From: Pelagibius sp050330205
GTDB lineage: Bacteria > Pseudomonadota > Alphaproteobacteria > Kiloniellales > Kiloniellaceae
DNA: 64,000 nucleotides
Assembly (NCBI GenBank): GCA_050330205.1
Contig: JBHJOA010000006.1
Location: 1-64,000, forward strand
Direction of reading: 5' to 3'
Shown: positions 15,593 through 24,574 of the stretch, in pieces
Layout of the letters: each line of letters opens with the position of its first letter
How positions within the stretch are numbered: position 1 is the first letter of the stretch
Program-made: the position numbers and the translations under genes
Notes under the pieces: generated by a model
Databases searched by the model: none
The model's input: only the letters and a program-made list of their open reading frames with translations
Told to the model about the DNA's origin: nothing

Positions 15593-17062
15593 GTGCGGAT
15601 CGGTGTGGCGCGGCTGTGGCACGAGGCGAATTCCTTCGCCGCGGCGCCGACGGAGCTATCGGCCTTCCACGGGCGGGAGTGGCTGCGCGGCGATGCGGTG
15701 CCGGCTTTCTATGCGGGCACGGCCACGGAGATCGGCGGTGCGCTCGCCTGGGCGGCGGCGCGTGGCGACCTGCGGCTGGTGTTCTCGCGCTGTGCCGCCG
15801 CGCCACCCGGGGGGCCGGTCGAGCAGGGCGTCCTCGACACCTTCATGGCGGAGGTTCTGAGCGATGCCGCGCTGGAAGGGGTCGACGGCCTCTACCTCTC
15901 GCTGCATGGCGCCTGCCTCGGCACCGTGGAGGCCGCGCCGGAAGCAGCCCTGCTGGAAGGCCTGCGGCGGCGCTTTCCCCGCCTGCCGATCGCCGCTTCC
16001 TTCGACATCCACGCCTGCCTTTCGCCGCGTATCGCCGCGGCGCTCGATGCCGTCACGGTGTACCGGACCTATCCCCATGTCGACATGGACGCCGCGGCCG
16101 CGCGCGCCCTCGACCTGCTGGCACGGATGATCGCGACCGGGCGCCGGCCCGGCGTCACCCTGCGCCGCATCGGCCGCATCCTGCCGAGCTTCAACATGCG
16201 CACCGACACCGGCGGTCCGATGGCCGCGGCCCAGGCGCTCGCCCTGGACCGGGAGGCGAAGGCCCCGGCCGGAGAGATCTTCGCCGCCTACCCTTACGCC
16301 AGCTTCGCCTATGCCGATGTAGAAACCGCCGACGCCGGCGCCGTGGTGACCAGCGAGGACGCGGCGGCCGGGCAGGCGGCGGCCGAGGCCATCGCCGGCT
16401 TTCTCTTCGAAAGGCGCGGCGCCTTCCGCCCCGATCTGCCGTCGGCCGCCGACTGCCTGGGTGCGCGACCCTGGACCGGCGGACGCCGGGTCGCCGTGCT
16501 GGAGCCGTCGGACAATCCGCTTTCGGGCGGGCAGGGCGACACCCCCGGCCTGTTCGCCGCGGCCCTGGCGGCCGGAGTGCCGGACGGCACGGTCTTCGCC
16601 TTCTTCTGCGATCCTGCCGCGGTGGAGGCGGCTTTCGGGGCGGGCGAGGGCGCCCACCTGCGGCTATCCCTCGGCGGGCGCCGCGATGTCCGCTTCGGGG
16701 TGCCGGTGGCCTGCGAGGCCAAGGTGTCGCGGCTGACCGACGGCCGCTTCACCAACGCCGGCCCGATGGAGCGCGGCCTGCCCGTCGACCTCAGCCGCAC
16801 CGCCGTTCTCGGTGTCGGCCCGCTGCGGGTCATCGTCACCAGCGGCTGCCAGTCGCCCAACGACATCGGCTACTTCCGCCTGCACGGCATCGACCTCGCG
16901 ACGGTGCCGCTCTTGCTTGCCAAGGCGAAGAACCACTTCGCCGCCGCCTTCGGCGACAGCTTCGATAGCATCCTGCACTGCGAGACGCCGGGGCCGGCCA
17001 TGGCCGAGGTCTCGCGGCTGCCGTTCCGCAGGGTGCCGCGCGAAAAGCTGAGCCTCGACTGA
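15593..17062 (+). CDS. M81 family metallopeptidase (MlrC-like)
   Basis: About 489 residues matching the two-domain M81/MlrC family, named for the enzyme that completes microcystin breakdown. Visible signatures: WHEANSF near the N-terminus, the LSLHGACLG strand, SFDIHACLSPRI with probable zinc ligands, YRTYPHVDMDAA, and the C-terminal domain with SDNPLSGGQGDTPG. Most M81 proteins act on unknown small peptides or amides. I prefer the GTG at 15593, with GGAGG upstream, over the GTG at 15578. It converges on the RpiR gene and may belong functionally with the catabolic operon beyond it. Confidence 0.85.
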   Translation: MRIGVARLWHEANSFAAAPTELSAFHGREWLRGDAVPAFYAGTATEIGGALAWAAARGDLRLVFSRCAAAPPGGPVEQGVLDTFMAEVLSDAALEGVDGLYLSLHGACLGTVEAAPEAALLEGLRRRFPRLPIAASFDIHACLSPRIAAALDAVTVYRTYPHVDMDAAAARALDLLARMIATGRRPGVTLRRIGRILPSFNMRTDTGGPMAAAQALALDREAKAPAGEIFAAYPYASFAYADVETADAGAVVTSEDAAAGQAAAEAIAGFLFERRGAFRPDLPSAADCLGARPWTGGRRVAVLEPSDNPLSGGQGDTPGLFAAALAAGVPDGTVFAFFCDPAAVEAAFGAGEGAHLRLSLGGRRDVRFGVPVACEAKVSRLTDGRFTNAGPMERGLPVDLSRTAVLGVGPLRVIVTSGCQSPNDIGYFRLHGIDLATVPLLLAKAKNHFAAAFGDSFDSILHCETPGPAMAEVSRLPFRRVPREKLSLD

Positions 17063-17090
17063 CCGCAGCCACTGCCGGAGCCGGCCTCGT

Positions 17091-17993
17091 TCAATCGAAG
17101 TCGTGCAGTTCCTCGTGCAGGTTCTCGATGCGCTGCAGGCGGGCGCGGGCGCGGGGTCCAAGTTTCTCGATGATGGCGACGCAGAGGAAGTGCAGCAGGG
17201 ACATGGCCGCGGCGTAGCGGTCGAAGAGGTCCATGCCGCGCACCGCGCAGGGGATGGTCCAGGTGGCCTGCGGTGCCGCCGGTGCCGCGCGGTCGGTGAT
17301 GTAGAGGATGCGCGTGCCCACCTCGGCCGCTGCCGCCATGGCCTGCGGTACCTGGGCGATGCGGCGGCGGAAGCCGACGACGATCAGCACGTCCTCGGCG
17401 GTGAAATCGGCGATCTCCTCGGCGATGGTCTCGCCCGCCGCCGGCAGCAGGTGGACGTCGCCGCGACCCTGGATGATCTGCCAGCGTGCGTAGCCGGCCA
17501 GGTAGTGGCTGTTGCGAAAGCCGAGCAGGAAGACGCGCGGCGCCTTGCAGATCGCGTCCACCATGTCGTCGAAGGCGTCGCCGCGCAGGCCCTCCAGGGT
17601 GAGGGAGATGTTGCTGACGTCCTGCTCGATGTGGGCGCGGACCCTTTCGCTGAAGCCGGTCTTCCTGGGCTCTCTGGCGATCAGGTAGAGCGGCGACCCC
17701 CAGCTCTGGGCGTCGCGGGCGGCGCGCCGCGCCTCGTCGTAGTTGGCAAAGCCGATACGCTGAACCAGGCGGGTTACCGCCGCCTTGGAGCCGCCCGAGA
17801 GCTTGGCCAGTTCGGTGGCCGAGTAGGCCGCCATCTCGCCGGGGAACTCCAGGATCAGGTCGGCGATGCGCCGTTCGCTCTCCGGCAGGCCGGCGTAGCG
17901 TGCCTTGATGCGGCTCTCGACCGAGGCTCCCCCCTCGGCGCGGGCCGGCGCCTGGTTTTCCGCGGTCTTCCGGCGGGTCTTCTTGACGGCCAT
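17091..17993 (-). CDS. MurR/RpiR-family transcriptional regulator
   Basis: A 300-residue regulator. The N-terminal HTH_6 domain (LPESERRIADLILEFP, YSATELAKLSGGSKAAVTRL) is followed by a SIS domain (VFLLGFRNSHYLAGY, DVLIVVGFRRR, ILYITDRAAP). Such proteins usually sense sugar phosphates or small catabolites through the SIS domain. A lysine/arginine-rich N-terminal tail of about 25 residues precedes the HTH. It is divergent from the TRAP-DpaL operon and most likely regulates it; a palindrome in the shared promoter is a candidate operator. GGAGAAA precedes the ATG. Confidence 0.87.
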   Translation of the reverse strand: MAVKKTRRKTAENQAPARAEGGASVESRIKARYAGLPESERRIADLILEFPGEMAAYSATELAKLSGGSKAAVTRLVQRIGFANYDEARRAARDAQSWGSPLYLIAREPRKTGFSERVRAHIEQDVSNISLTLEGLRGDAFDDMVDAICKAPRVFLLGFRNSHYLAGYARWQIIQGRGDVHLLPAAGETIAEEIADFTAEDVLIVVGFRRRIAQVPQAMAAAAEVGTRILYITDRAAPAAPQATWTIPCAVRGMDLFDRYAAAMSLLHFLCVAIIEKLGPRARARLQRIENLHEELHDFD

Positions 17994-18042
17994 TTCGCTG
18001 CTTTCTCCGGTCGGGTTCCCGCAAGGCTATGCAGCCTTTCGT

Positions 18043-18058
18043 TGAAACGCAAGTTTCA
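18043..18058. promoter_or_regulatory. TGAAAC-N4-GTTTCA palindrome, candidate RpiR operator
   Basis: A perfect inverted repeat with 6-bp arms lies between the RpiR gene and the TRAP operon, just before a TTGACA hexamer at 18064-18069. A further TTTCA element follows at 18083-18087. RpiR-type regulators commonly bind TGAAA/TTTCA repeats, so control of the operon through this site is likely but inferred. Confidence 0.55.
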
Positions 18059-18169
18059 GGTTTCTTGACATTCCGAAAAATGAATTTCAGAGTATCGATC
18101 CGGGCGGGAATCCCGGGGCAAACGAAAAACGCCGGGGACAGGGCGGACAGGGTGCAGGGACTCGACAAG

Positions 18170-18670
18170 ATGGCGATCCGCGCGAGCCGCCGGCTGAACT
18201 GGCTGGTGGAGCGCTTCTGCGTCCTGCTGCTGGTGCTGCTGGTGCTCGACGTCTGGCTCGGGGTGATCGTCCGCTACCTGATACCGCTGGGCTGGACCTT
18301 CACCGAGGAGCTCGCCCGCTACCTGATGATCTGGGCGGCGCTGCTGGCCGTCTCCAGTGGCATCAGCCACCGCGAGCACATCGGCATGCTGGTGGTCTTC
18401 GACCAATTTCCCCACCGGATGAAGAAATGGCTGGTGGTCGCCTTCGATATCATCGCCTTCTTCTTCTTCGCGGTGATTTTCTTTTACGGCATCGGCTTCG
18501 TCGAGCGCGGCTTCGGCCGGCTGACCATGATCGGGGACATCCCCAAGGCCTGGCCGTTCATGGGGGTACCGCTGGCGGCCGCTCTCGCCTGCATCCAGCT
18601 GTTCCTGGTCGCCATTCACGACTTCTTCTCTTCCGACGGCATCTCTGCCGCCGAGCGGGTGGAGATCTAG
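18170..18670 (+). CDS. TRAP transporter small permease subunit (DctQ type)
   Basis: About 166 residues with four hydrophobic helices (around residues 15-37, 47-65, 85-110 and 125-148), the DctQ pattern. The LGVIVRYLIPLGWTFTEELARYLMIWAALL region is characteristic. It is the small membrane subunit of a sodium-driven TRAP transporter and is needed with DctM and the periplasmic DctP. The ATG at 18170 has GCAGGGA upstream; a GTG at 18152 is possible. It is the first gene of the operon, four bases before dctM. Confidence 0.85.
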   Translation: MAIRASRRLNWLVERFCVLLLVLLVLDVWLGVIVRYLIPLGWTFTEELARYLMIWAALLAVSSGISHREHIGMLVVFDQFPHRMKKWLVVAFDIIAFFFFAVIFFYGIGFVERGFGRLTMIGDIPKAWPFMGVPLAAALACIQLFLVAIHDFFSSDGISAAERVEI

Positions 18671-18674
18671 CTGC

Positions 18675-19955
18675 ATGCTGTGGGTCGCGCTCGCCTTTTT
18701 CGGACTCCTGCTGCTCGGTATGCCGGTCGGCTTCTGTCTCGGCATCGCCGGGTTGGTCGGCATCTTCGACATGGGCGGTGGACGCTTCCTCACGATGGTG
18801 CCGGACCGCATGTTCGCCGGGCTCGACCTCTTCCCGTTCCTGGCCATGCCCTTCTTCATCCTCGCCGGCGAAATCATGAACCGCTCCGGCATCACCGCGA
18901 ACCTGGTGCACTTCGCCGCCGCCCTGGTCGGCTGGATGCGCGGCGGCATGGCGCACTCCAACATGCTGGCTTCCGTGATGTTCGCCGGCATCACCGGCGC
19001 CGCCACCGCTGATGCCGCCGCCTTCGGCAACACCCTGGTGCCGGCCATGGTGAAGCAGGGCTACACGAAGCCCTTCGCCTGCGCGGTGACGGCGGCTGGC
19101 TCGATCATCGGCCCGACCATCCCGCCGTCGACGCTGATGGTCATCTACGGCTCCCTCATGGGGGTTTCGATCGCCGGGCTCTTTGCCGCCGGAATCGTGC
19201 CGGGCCTGCTGATCTGCGCCATCTGCATGGGTGTGATCGCCGCGCTCGGTAAGCGCCTCAACCTGCCGAAGGCCGAGGGCGGGCCGAAGTTGCGCGAGAT
19301 CCTCTACGCCTTCCGCAAGTCGATCCTGGCCCTGGTGCTGCCGGTCTTCATCCTCGGCTCGATCCTCGCCGGCATCGCCACCCCGACCGAGGCAGCCTCC
19401 ATCGCCGTCGCCTATGCGCTGCTGATCGGCGGCCTGGTCTACCGCCAACTGACCTTCCAGGATCTCTACGACATGTGCGTGCGCACCGTGCGCATCACCG
19501 GAGTGATCTTCCTGATCATCGCCTCGGCCTCGATCCTCGGCTGGTGGATGACCTTCAACCAGATTCCCCAGGCAGTGGCCAGCAGCTTCCTGGCGCTGTC
19601 CGACGACCCCAACATGATCATCGCCATGATCATCGCGCTGCTGCTGTTCATCGGCCTGTTCATGGACATCAACGCGACGCTGATCATCCTGGCCCCGGTC
19701 CTGGCACCGCTCACCCTGCATATCGGCATGGACCCGGTGCACGCCGGCATCATGATCATCCTGGCGCTCAACATCTCTCTCATGACGCCGCCGGTGGGAG
19801 CCTGTCTCTTCGTGCTGGCGTCGGTCACCAAGGAGAAGATCGAGAACATCACCCGCTCCCTCTGGCCCTTCCTGCTCGCCGAGGTGCTGGTGCTGCTCCT
19901 GGTTTCCTACTGGGAAACCCTGACCCTGGCGGTGCCACGCTGGCTGGGGTTGTGA
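18675..19955 (+). CDS. TRAP transporter large permease subunit (DctM type)
   Basis: A 426-residue, highly hydrophobic protein with about 12 membrane helices, the usual DctM length. It shows the family hallmarks GMPVGFCLGIAG, FPFLAMPFFILAGEIMN, the GAATADAAAFG loop, PPSTLMVIYG and the late NPxxL-like MTPPVGACLFV. It forms the transport channel and takes substrate handed over by DctP. GGAG lies upstream of the ATG inside the dctQ end, and the spacing to dctQ indicates translational coupling. Confidence 0.92.
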   Translation: MLWVALAFFGLLLLGMPVGFCLGIAGLVGIFDMGGGRFLTMVPDRMFAGLDLFPFLAMPFFILAGEIMNRSGITANLVHFAAALVGWMRGGMAHSNMLASVMFAGITGAATADAAAFGNTLVPAMVKQGYTKPFACAVTAAGSIIGPTIPPSTLMVIYGSLMGVSIAGLFAAGIVPGLLICAICMGVIAALGKRLNLPKAEGGPKLREILYAFRKSILALVLPVFILGSILAGIATPTEAASIAVAYALLIGGLVYRQLTFQDLYDMCVRTVRITGVIFLIIASASILGWWMTFNQIPQAVASSFLALSDDPNMIIAMIIALLLFIGLFMDINATLIILAPVLAPLTLHIGMDPVHAGIMIILALNISLMTPPVGACLFVLASVTKEKIENITRSLWPFLLAEVLVLLLVSYWETLTLAVPRWLGL

Positions 19956-19998
19956 TTTCCCGAACTGTCTACCAAGCGTAATGAACAAGGAGGCAAAG

Positions 19999-21042
19999 AT
20001 GACAGTCCTTAAGAAACTGACCGTTCCGGCAGCCGCAAGCCTGCTCGCCCTGAGCCTGGCCGCGCCTGCAATCGCCGCCGACGTCACCATCCGCGTCGGC
20101 CACCTGAACCCGGCCAATCCCTTCGAAAGCCATTCCGGCGCGATGACCGCCATCTTCAAGTCGCTGGTGGAGTCGGCCAGTGGCGGTGCCATCGAAGTGG
20201 TGCTCTACCCCAACGGCCAGCTTGGCAAGGACGACGAGGTCATTCAGCAGGTGCGTGACGGCATCGTCGAGTCCACCATTTCCTCGGCCGGCGGCATCGC
20301 CTCCCACTATCCGCTGGTCGGCGTTTTCGACATTCCCTTCGCCTTTCCGAACATCGCCGTGGCCAACCGGGTAATCGACCACCGCAGCGATTTCGGCAAG
20401 AAGTTCACCGGCGACCTCGAGTCCAAGACGGGTCTCAAAGTGCTGGGGATGATCGATTCCGGCGGCTTCTTCGCCTTTTCCAACTCGCAGCGTCCGATCA
20501 CCTCGGTGGACGACATGAAGGGCCTGAAGATTCGCACCATGACCCTGCCGACCCACAAGGCCATGGTCGACTCCCTGGGCGGCCAGGCCACGCCGCTGCC
20601 CTGGGCCGAGGTTTACACGTCGCTGCAGACCGGCGTTGCCGATGGCCAGATGAATCCGATCCCGATCATCGCCTTCGCCAAGTTCGACGAGGTTCAAAAG
20701 TACCTCTCGATCACCAACCATGTGATCACCCCTTACATCTGGACCATGAACAAGGACTTCTACGAGAGCCTCAGCGCCGAGCACCGCGGCATCATCGACT
20801 GGGCCTCCGAGGTTGCGACCGAGGCCGGCCGCGGCGTGTCGCGCGTCATCGAGGCTTCCGAGAACGGCCTGCCCAAGCTGGCCCAGAAGATGGAGGTCAA
20901 CGTTGTCACGCCGGAGGAACAGAAGAAGTTCGCCGCGGCGGCCCAGCCGGCCGTGCGCAAGCTGATCGAGGAGAACCTCGGCGCCGAAGGCGTGGATATG
21001 CTGAACACCATGCTGGACGCCATCGACAAGGCGTCGATGTAA
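19999..21042 (+). CDS. TRAP transporter periplasmic substrate-binding protein (DctP type)
   Basis: About 347 residues with a Sec signal peptide (hydrophobic run ending PAIAAD). The mature protein follows the DctP fold: IRVGHLNPANP, VVLYPNGQLGKDDEVIQQV, the KIRTMTLP strand with the arginine that binds the ligand carboxylate, and GVADGQMNPIPII. The substrate is an organic acid or amino-acid-like anion; the downstream genes suggest a carbamoylated or diamino acid. The start at 19999 is fixed by AAGGAGG five bases upstream; the ATG at 19981 lies before that site. A strong hairpin follows the stop. Confidence 0.9.
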   Translation: MTVLKKLTVPAAASLLALSLAAPAIAADVTIRVGHLNPANPFESHSGAMTAIFKSLVESASGGAIEVVLYPNGQLGKDDEVIQQVRDGIVESTISSAGGIASHYPLVGVFDIPFAFPNIAVANRVIDHRSDFGKKFTGDLESKTGLKVLGMIDSGGFFAFSNSQRPITSVDDMKGLKIRTMTLPTHKAMVDSLGGQATPLPWAEVYTSLQTGVADGQMNPIPIIAFAKFDEVQKYLSITNHVITPYIWTMNKDFYESLSAEHRGIIDWASEVATEAGRGVSRVIEASENGLPKLAQKMEVNVVTPEEQKKFAAAAQPAVRKLIEENLGAEGVDMLNTMLDAIDKASM

Positions 21043-21071
21043 CGACCTTCCCGGCCTGGCCGGGAGTCTCG

Positions 21072-21097
21072 GGACCGGGCGCCGCGGCGCCCGGTCC
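21072..21097. repeat. GC-rich hairpin between dctP and dpaL
   Basis: A perfect 12-bp inverted repeat (GGACCGGGCGCC with its complement, two-base centre) lies 30 bases after dctP, preceded by a smaller CCCGGCC/GGCCGGG hairpin at about 21050-21064. There is no T-run. Such hairpins between transporter and enzyme genes often stabilise the binding-protein mRNA and lower expression downstream. Confidence 0.55.
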
Positions 21098-21135
21098 TGT
21101 CGAGCAAAGCCCACGATAAGAATACACCAGAGGAT

Positions 21136-22374
21136 ATGTCCGTCGTTCTCCCTCACTTTCCCTTCAGGCTGGCGCCCAATCCCGGCGCCGAGCCGGAAGC
21201 AGCCTACGGCCCCCGCCAGGCTGTCGTCCTGAATCGGGGCGGCCTCACCGAGGCGCGGCGCTGCATTTCCGCCTGGCCCGGCTATGCGCCGACACCGCTG
21301 GTCGACCTGCCTGGCATGGCGGCGGCGCTCGGCATCGCGCGCCTGTCCTACAAGAATGAGGCCGATCGGTTCGGCCTGCGCAGCTTCAAGCCGCTGGGCG
21401 GCGCCTACGCGGTACAGCGCTGCCTGATGCGGGCGGTGGCGGCGCAGACCGGCCGTGACGACATCGATCCGGCGGAGATTTTGCGCGGCGACCACGTCGA
21501 CTTCGTGGCGAAGGTGACCGTCACCGCCGCCACCGACGGCAATCACGGCCGTTCCGTGGCCTGGGGCGCGCGGCTCTTCGGCTGCCGCTGCGTCATCTAC
21601 ATCAACGAGGCGGTGACGGAGGCTCGTGAGCGCGCCATCGCCGCCTACGGCGCCGAGGTGCGCCGCATCCGCGGCAGCTACGACGACGCCGTGCGCGAGG
21701 CCTTTGCCACCGCGCGCCGCGAGGGCTGGCATGTTGTCCCCGATACCCCTGGTTCGGAGCAGGGCGACGGCACCGTCGTCGAGGCGGCGCGCGATGTGAC
21801 CCAGGGCTATGCCGTCATGGCCGCCGAGGCGATCGAGCAGCTGCGTGGCGACAGGCCGACCCATATGTTCCTTCAGGCCGGCGTCGGCGGCATGGCGGCG
21901 GCCTGCTGTGCCAAATTCTGGGAAACCTTCGGCGCCGCGCGCCCGAAAGCGATCCTGGTCGAACCGGAGCAATGCGCCTGCTGGTTCGCCAGCCTTGCCG
22001 CGCAGCAGCCGACGGCCATTGTCGGCGACACCGATTCCTTCATGAGCGGGCTCGCCTGCGGCGAGGTTTCGCGGCTGGCCTGGGAAATCCTGCAGCCCGG
22101 GGCCGCCGCCGCCATGACCCTGCCGGACTCGGCGGCGGCGGTCACCATGCGCCTGCTGGCCGGCGGCGTCGGCGAGGATCCGCCGCTGGTTGCCGGCGAG
22201 TCGGGTGTGGCGGGTCTCGCCGGCCTCATTGCCGTGGCGGGTGACGGCGAGGCGCGCTCGGCCCTCGGCCTCGATCGCGACTCCCACGTCGTAGTGTTCT
22301 GCAGCGAGGGGGCCACCGACGAGGAGATGTACCGCCAGGTCGTCGGCCGGCCCTGGCAGGAGATCGCCGCATGA
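21136..22374 (+). CDS. dpaL: Diaminopropionate ammonia-lyase
   Basis: A 412-residue fold-type-II PLP enzyme that converts D- or L-2,3-diaminopropionate to pyruvate and two ammonia (E. coli YgeX). The PLP lysine is in RSFKPLGG (Lys85), the phosphate/substrate loop in TDGNHGRSVAWGA, and the glycine-rich phosphate site in QAGVGGMAA. Length and motif order match DpaL over the full protein. The ATG has AGAGGA upstream. The stop overlaps the start of the M20 amidohydrolase gene (ATGA), which ties the two activities together. Confidence 0.92.
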   Translation: MSVVLPHFPFRLAPNPGAEPEAAYGPRQAVVLNRGGLTEARRCISAWPGYAPTPLVDLPGMAAALGIARLSYKNEADRFGLRSFKPLGGAYAVQRCLMRAVAAQTGRDDIDPAEILRGDHVDFVAKVTVTAATDGNHGRSVAWGARLFGCRCVIYINEAVTEARERAIAAYGAEVRRIRGSYDDAVREAFATARREGWHVVPDTPGSEQGDGTVVEAARDVTQGYAVMAAEAIEQLRGDRPTHMFLQAGVGGMAAACCAKFWETFGAARPKAILVEPEQCACWFASLAAQQPTAIVGDTDSFMSGLACGEVSRLAWEILQPGAAAAMTLPDSAAAVTMRLLAGGVGEDPPLVAGESGVAGLAGLIAVAGDGEARSALGLDRDSHVVVFCSEGATDEEMYRQVVGRPWQEIAA

Positions 22375-23615
22375 GCGCGCCGAACCCGGGCAACCTGCGC
22401 ATCGACCTCGGCCGCCTGATGGGCCGCATCGAGCGTCTCGGCGAAGTCGGGGCGTTGGAAGGCGGCGGCGTCTGCCGTCTGGCGCTGACCGAGGTTGACA
22501 AGGCCGGTCGCGATCTCGTCGTCGGCTGGATGCGCGACCTCGGGCTCGACGTCACCGTGGACTGCATCGGCAACGTCGTCGGCCTGCGCGACGGCGAGAT
22601 TTCCGGTCCGCCGGTGATGACCGGTTCCCATATCGATACCGTGGCGACCGGCGGGCTCTATGACGGCAATCTCGGCGTCCTTGCCGGGCTCGAGGTCGTC
22701 GAGACCCTGAACGATGCCGGAATCACGACGCGCCATCCGCTCGCCGTCGGCTTCTTCACCAACGAGGAGGGCGCCCGCTTCGCCCCGGACATGATGGGCA
22801 GCGGCGTGCACCAGGGCGCGCTGTCGCTGGACGATTGCCTCGCGACCGAAGGCATCGACGGGACCACCGTCGGCGAGGATCTGGCGCGTATCGGCTACGC
22901 CGGCGCGGCGCCGGTCGGCGCCTTCCGCGCCCGCGCCTTTTTCGAACTGCACGTCGAGCAGGGGCCGGTCCTGGAAGAGGCGGGAATCGACATCGGCGCC
23001 GTGACAGGCGTGCAGGGCATCTCCTGGACGGAGTACCGCATCGCCGGCACCTCCAATCACGCCGGCACCACGCCGATGCGTCTGCGCCATGACGCCGGCT
23101 ACGTCGCCGCCGCGATCGCCACTCACGCCCGCCGCATCGCGCGGGAGATGGGCGGCGACCAGGTCGGGACCTCCGGCGTCGTCGAGCTGGAGCCCAACCT
23201 TGTGAACGTCATCGCCCGCCGCGCCAAGGTCACCGTCGACCTGCGCAACACCTCGGAAGAACTGCTGCAGGAGGCCGAGCGGCGCATGGCCGAAGAGGTG
23301 GCCCGCCTGGCGCGGGAGGAGGGCGTCGCCGTCGACGCCCGCAGCCTCGCACGCTTCCGGCCCGTCGACTTCGACCCGGCAATGGTGGATCTCGTGGCTT
23401 CCACCGCCGAGACCCTTGGCCACTCTGTGAAGCGCATGCCTTCCGGGGCCGGACACGATGCGCAGATGTTCGCGCCGAACTGTCCGACGGCAATGATCTT
23501 CGTGCCGTCCAAGGGGGGTATCAGCCACAATGTCAGGGAATACACCGCGCCGGCCGAGATCGCCGCCGGCGCCGGCGTGCTCCTGCAGGCCATGTATTCC
23601 GTCGCAACGAGCTAA
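22371..23615 (+). CDS. M20-family N-carbamoyl-L-amino acid / allantoate amidohydrolase
   Basis: A 414-residue zinc- or manganese-dependent amidohydrolase of the HyuC/AllC group. Metal and catalytic residues are recognisable: GSHIDTV, then the bridging Asp in LYDGNLGVL, FFTNEEGARF with the catalytic Glu pair, ELHVEQGPVLE, and the late GAGHDAQ histidine. The dimerisation domain carries SNHAGTTPM. Family members hydrolyse N-carbamoyl-L-amino acids, ureidopropionate or allantoate to the free amine, CO2 and ammonia. Lying directly after dpaL, it could supply diaminopropionate from a ureido precursor. The exact substrate is inferred. Confidence 0.87.
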   Translation: MSAPNPGNLRIDLGRLMGRIERLGEVGALEGGGVCRLALTEVDKAGRDLVVGWMRDLGLDVTVDCIGNVVGLRDGEISGPPVMTGSHIDTVATGGLYDGNLGVLAGLEVVETLNDAGITTRHPLAVGFFTNEEGARFAPDMMGSGVHQGALSLDDCLATEGIDGTTVGEDLARIGYAGAAPVGAFRARAFFELHVEQGPVLEEAGIDIGAVTGVQGISWTEYRIAGTSNHAGTTPMRLRHDAGYVAAAIATHARRIAREMGGDQVGTSGVVELEPNLVNVIARRAKVTVDLRNTSEELLQEAERRMAEEVARLAREEGVAVDARSLARFRPVDFDPAMVDLVASTAETLGHSVKRMPSGAGHDAQMFAPNCPTAMIFVPSKGGISHNVREYTAPAEIAAGAGVLLQAMYSVATS

Positions 23616-23635
23616 AACCGCAGATCAGAGATACC

Positions 23636-24574
23636 ATGTCCCGCACCGTCACCCTTGCCGCCGCCCAGCTGGGCCCGATCTCCCGCGACGAACCGCGCCA
23701 GTCCGCCGTCGCGCGCATGTGCGCGCTGCTGCGCGAGGCGAAGGACCGCGGCGCCGAGCTGGTGGTCTTTCCCGAGCTGGCGCTGACCACCTTCTTCCCG
23801 CGCTGGTACTTCGAGGATCAGGCGGAAGTCGATGTCTTCTTCGAGCGCGCGATGCCGAACCCGGCAGTGCAGCCGCTTTTCGATCTGGCCCGCGACCTCG
23901 GGCTCGGCTTTAACCTCGGCTATGCCGAGCTGACGCCCGAAGGCCGCCACTTCAACACCTCGATCCTGGTGAACCGCCGCGGCGAGATCGTCGGCAAATA
24001 CCGCAAGGTGCATCTGCCCGGCCATCGCGACCATGAACCCTGGCGGCCGTTCCAGCATCTGGAGAAGCGCTACTTCGAAACCGGCGACCTCGGCTTCCCG
24101 GTGTTCGAGGCCTTCGGCGGTCGCATCGGCCTGTGCATCTGCAACGACCGGCGCTGGCCGGAAACCTACCGCGTCATGGGCCTGCAGGGGGTCGAACTGG
24201 TGCTGCTCGGCTACAACACGCCGCTGCACTATCCCCTGGCGCCGGATCAGGACCGCCTGCAGGACTTCCACAACCATCTCGTCATGCAGGCCGGCGCCTA
24301 CCAGAACGGCACCTGGGTGGTCGGCGTCGCCAAGGCCGGGCGCGAGGAGAGCTGCGACCTCATCGGCGGCAGCTGCATCATCGCACCGACCGGCGAGATC
24401 CTCGCGCGCTGTGAGACATTGGAAGACGAGATCGTCGTTCAGTCCTGCGATCTCGACCTCTGCCGCGACATTCAGGACAACATCTTCAACTTCGCCCTTC
24501 ACCGCGAGCCGCAGACCTACGGACTGATCACCGATACCAAGGGCAAGGTAGCGGGCTTGGGAGCAAAAACATGA
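23636..24574 (+). CDS. Nitrilase-superfamily amidohydrolase, N-carbamoyl-D-amino acid hydrolase type
   Basis: A 312-residue carbon-nitrogen hydrolase. The catalytic triad is visible: Glu47 in FPELALTTFFPRWY, Lys124 in KYRKVHLPG and Cys169 in CICNDRRWPE. The sequence around the triad and the DxRRWPE segment are those of D-carbamoylase, which removes the carbamoyl group from N-carbamoyl-D-amino acids. Together with the L-type M20 enzyme just upstream, both stereoisomers of a carbamoylated substrate could be handled. It starts 20 bases after the M20 gene and its stop overlaps the next start. Confidence 0.87.
   Translation: MSRTVTLAAAQLGPISRDEPRQSAVARMCALLREAKDRGAELVVFPELALTTFFPRWYFEDQAEVDVFFERAMPNPAVQPLFDLARDLGLGFNLGYAELTPEGRHFNTSILVNRRGEIVGKYRKVHLPGHRDHEPWRPFQHLEKRYFETGDLGFPVFEAFGGRIGLCICNDRRWPETYRVMGLQGVELVLLGYNTPLHYPLAPDQDRLQDFHNHLVMQAGAYQNGTWVVGVAKAGREESCDLIGGSCIIAPTGEILARCETLEDEIVVQSCDLDLCRDIQDNIFNFALHREPQTYGLITDTKGKVAGLGAKT

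Noticed and set aside
19969..22287. 772-codon leftward open frame opposite dctP and dpaL
   Set aside because: It is antisense to two well-supported genes, has no ribosome site and an improbable composition.
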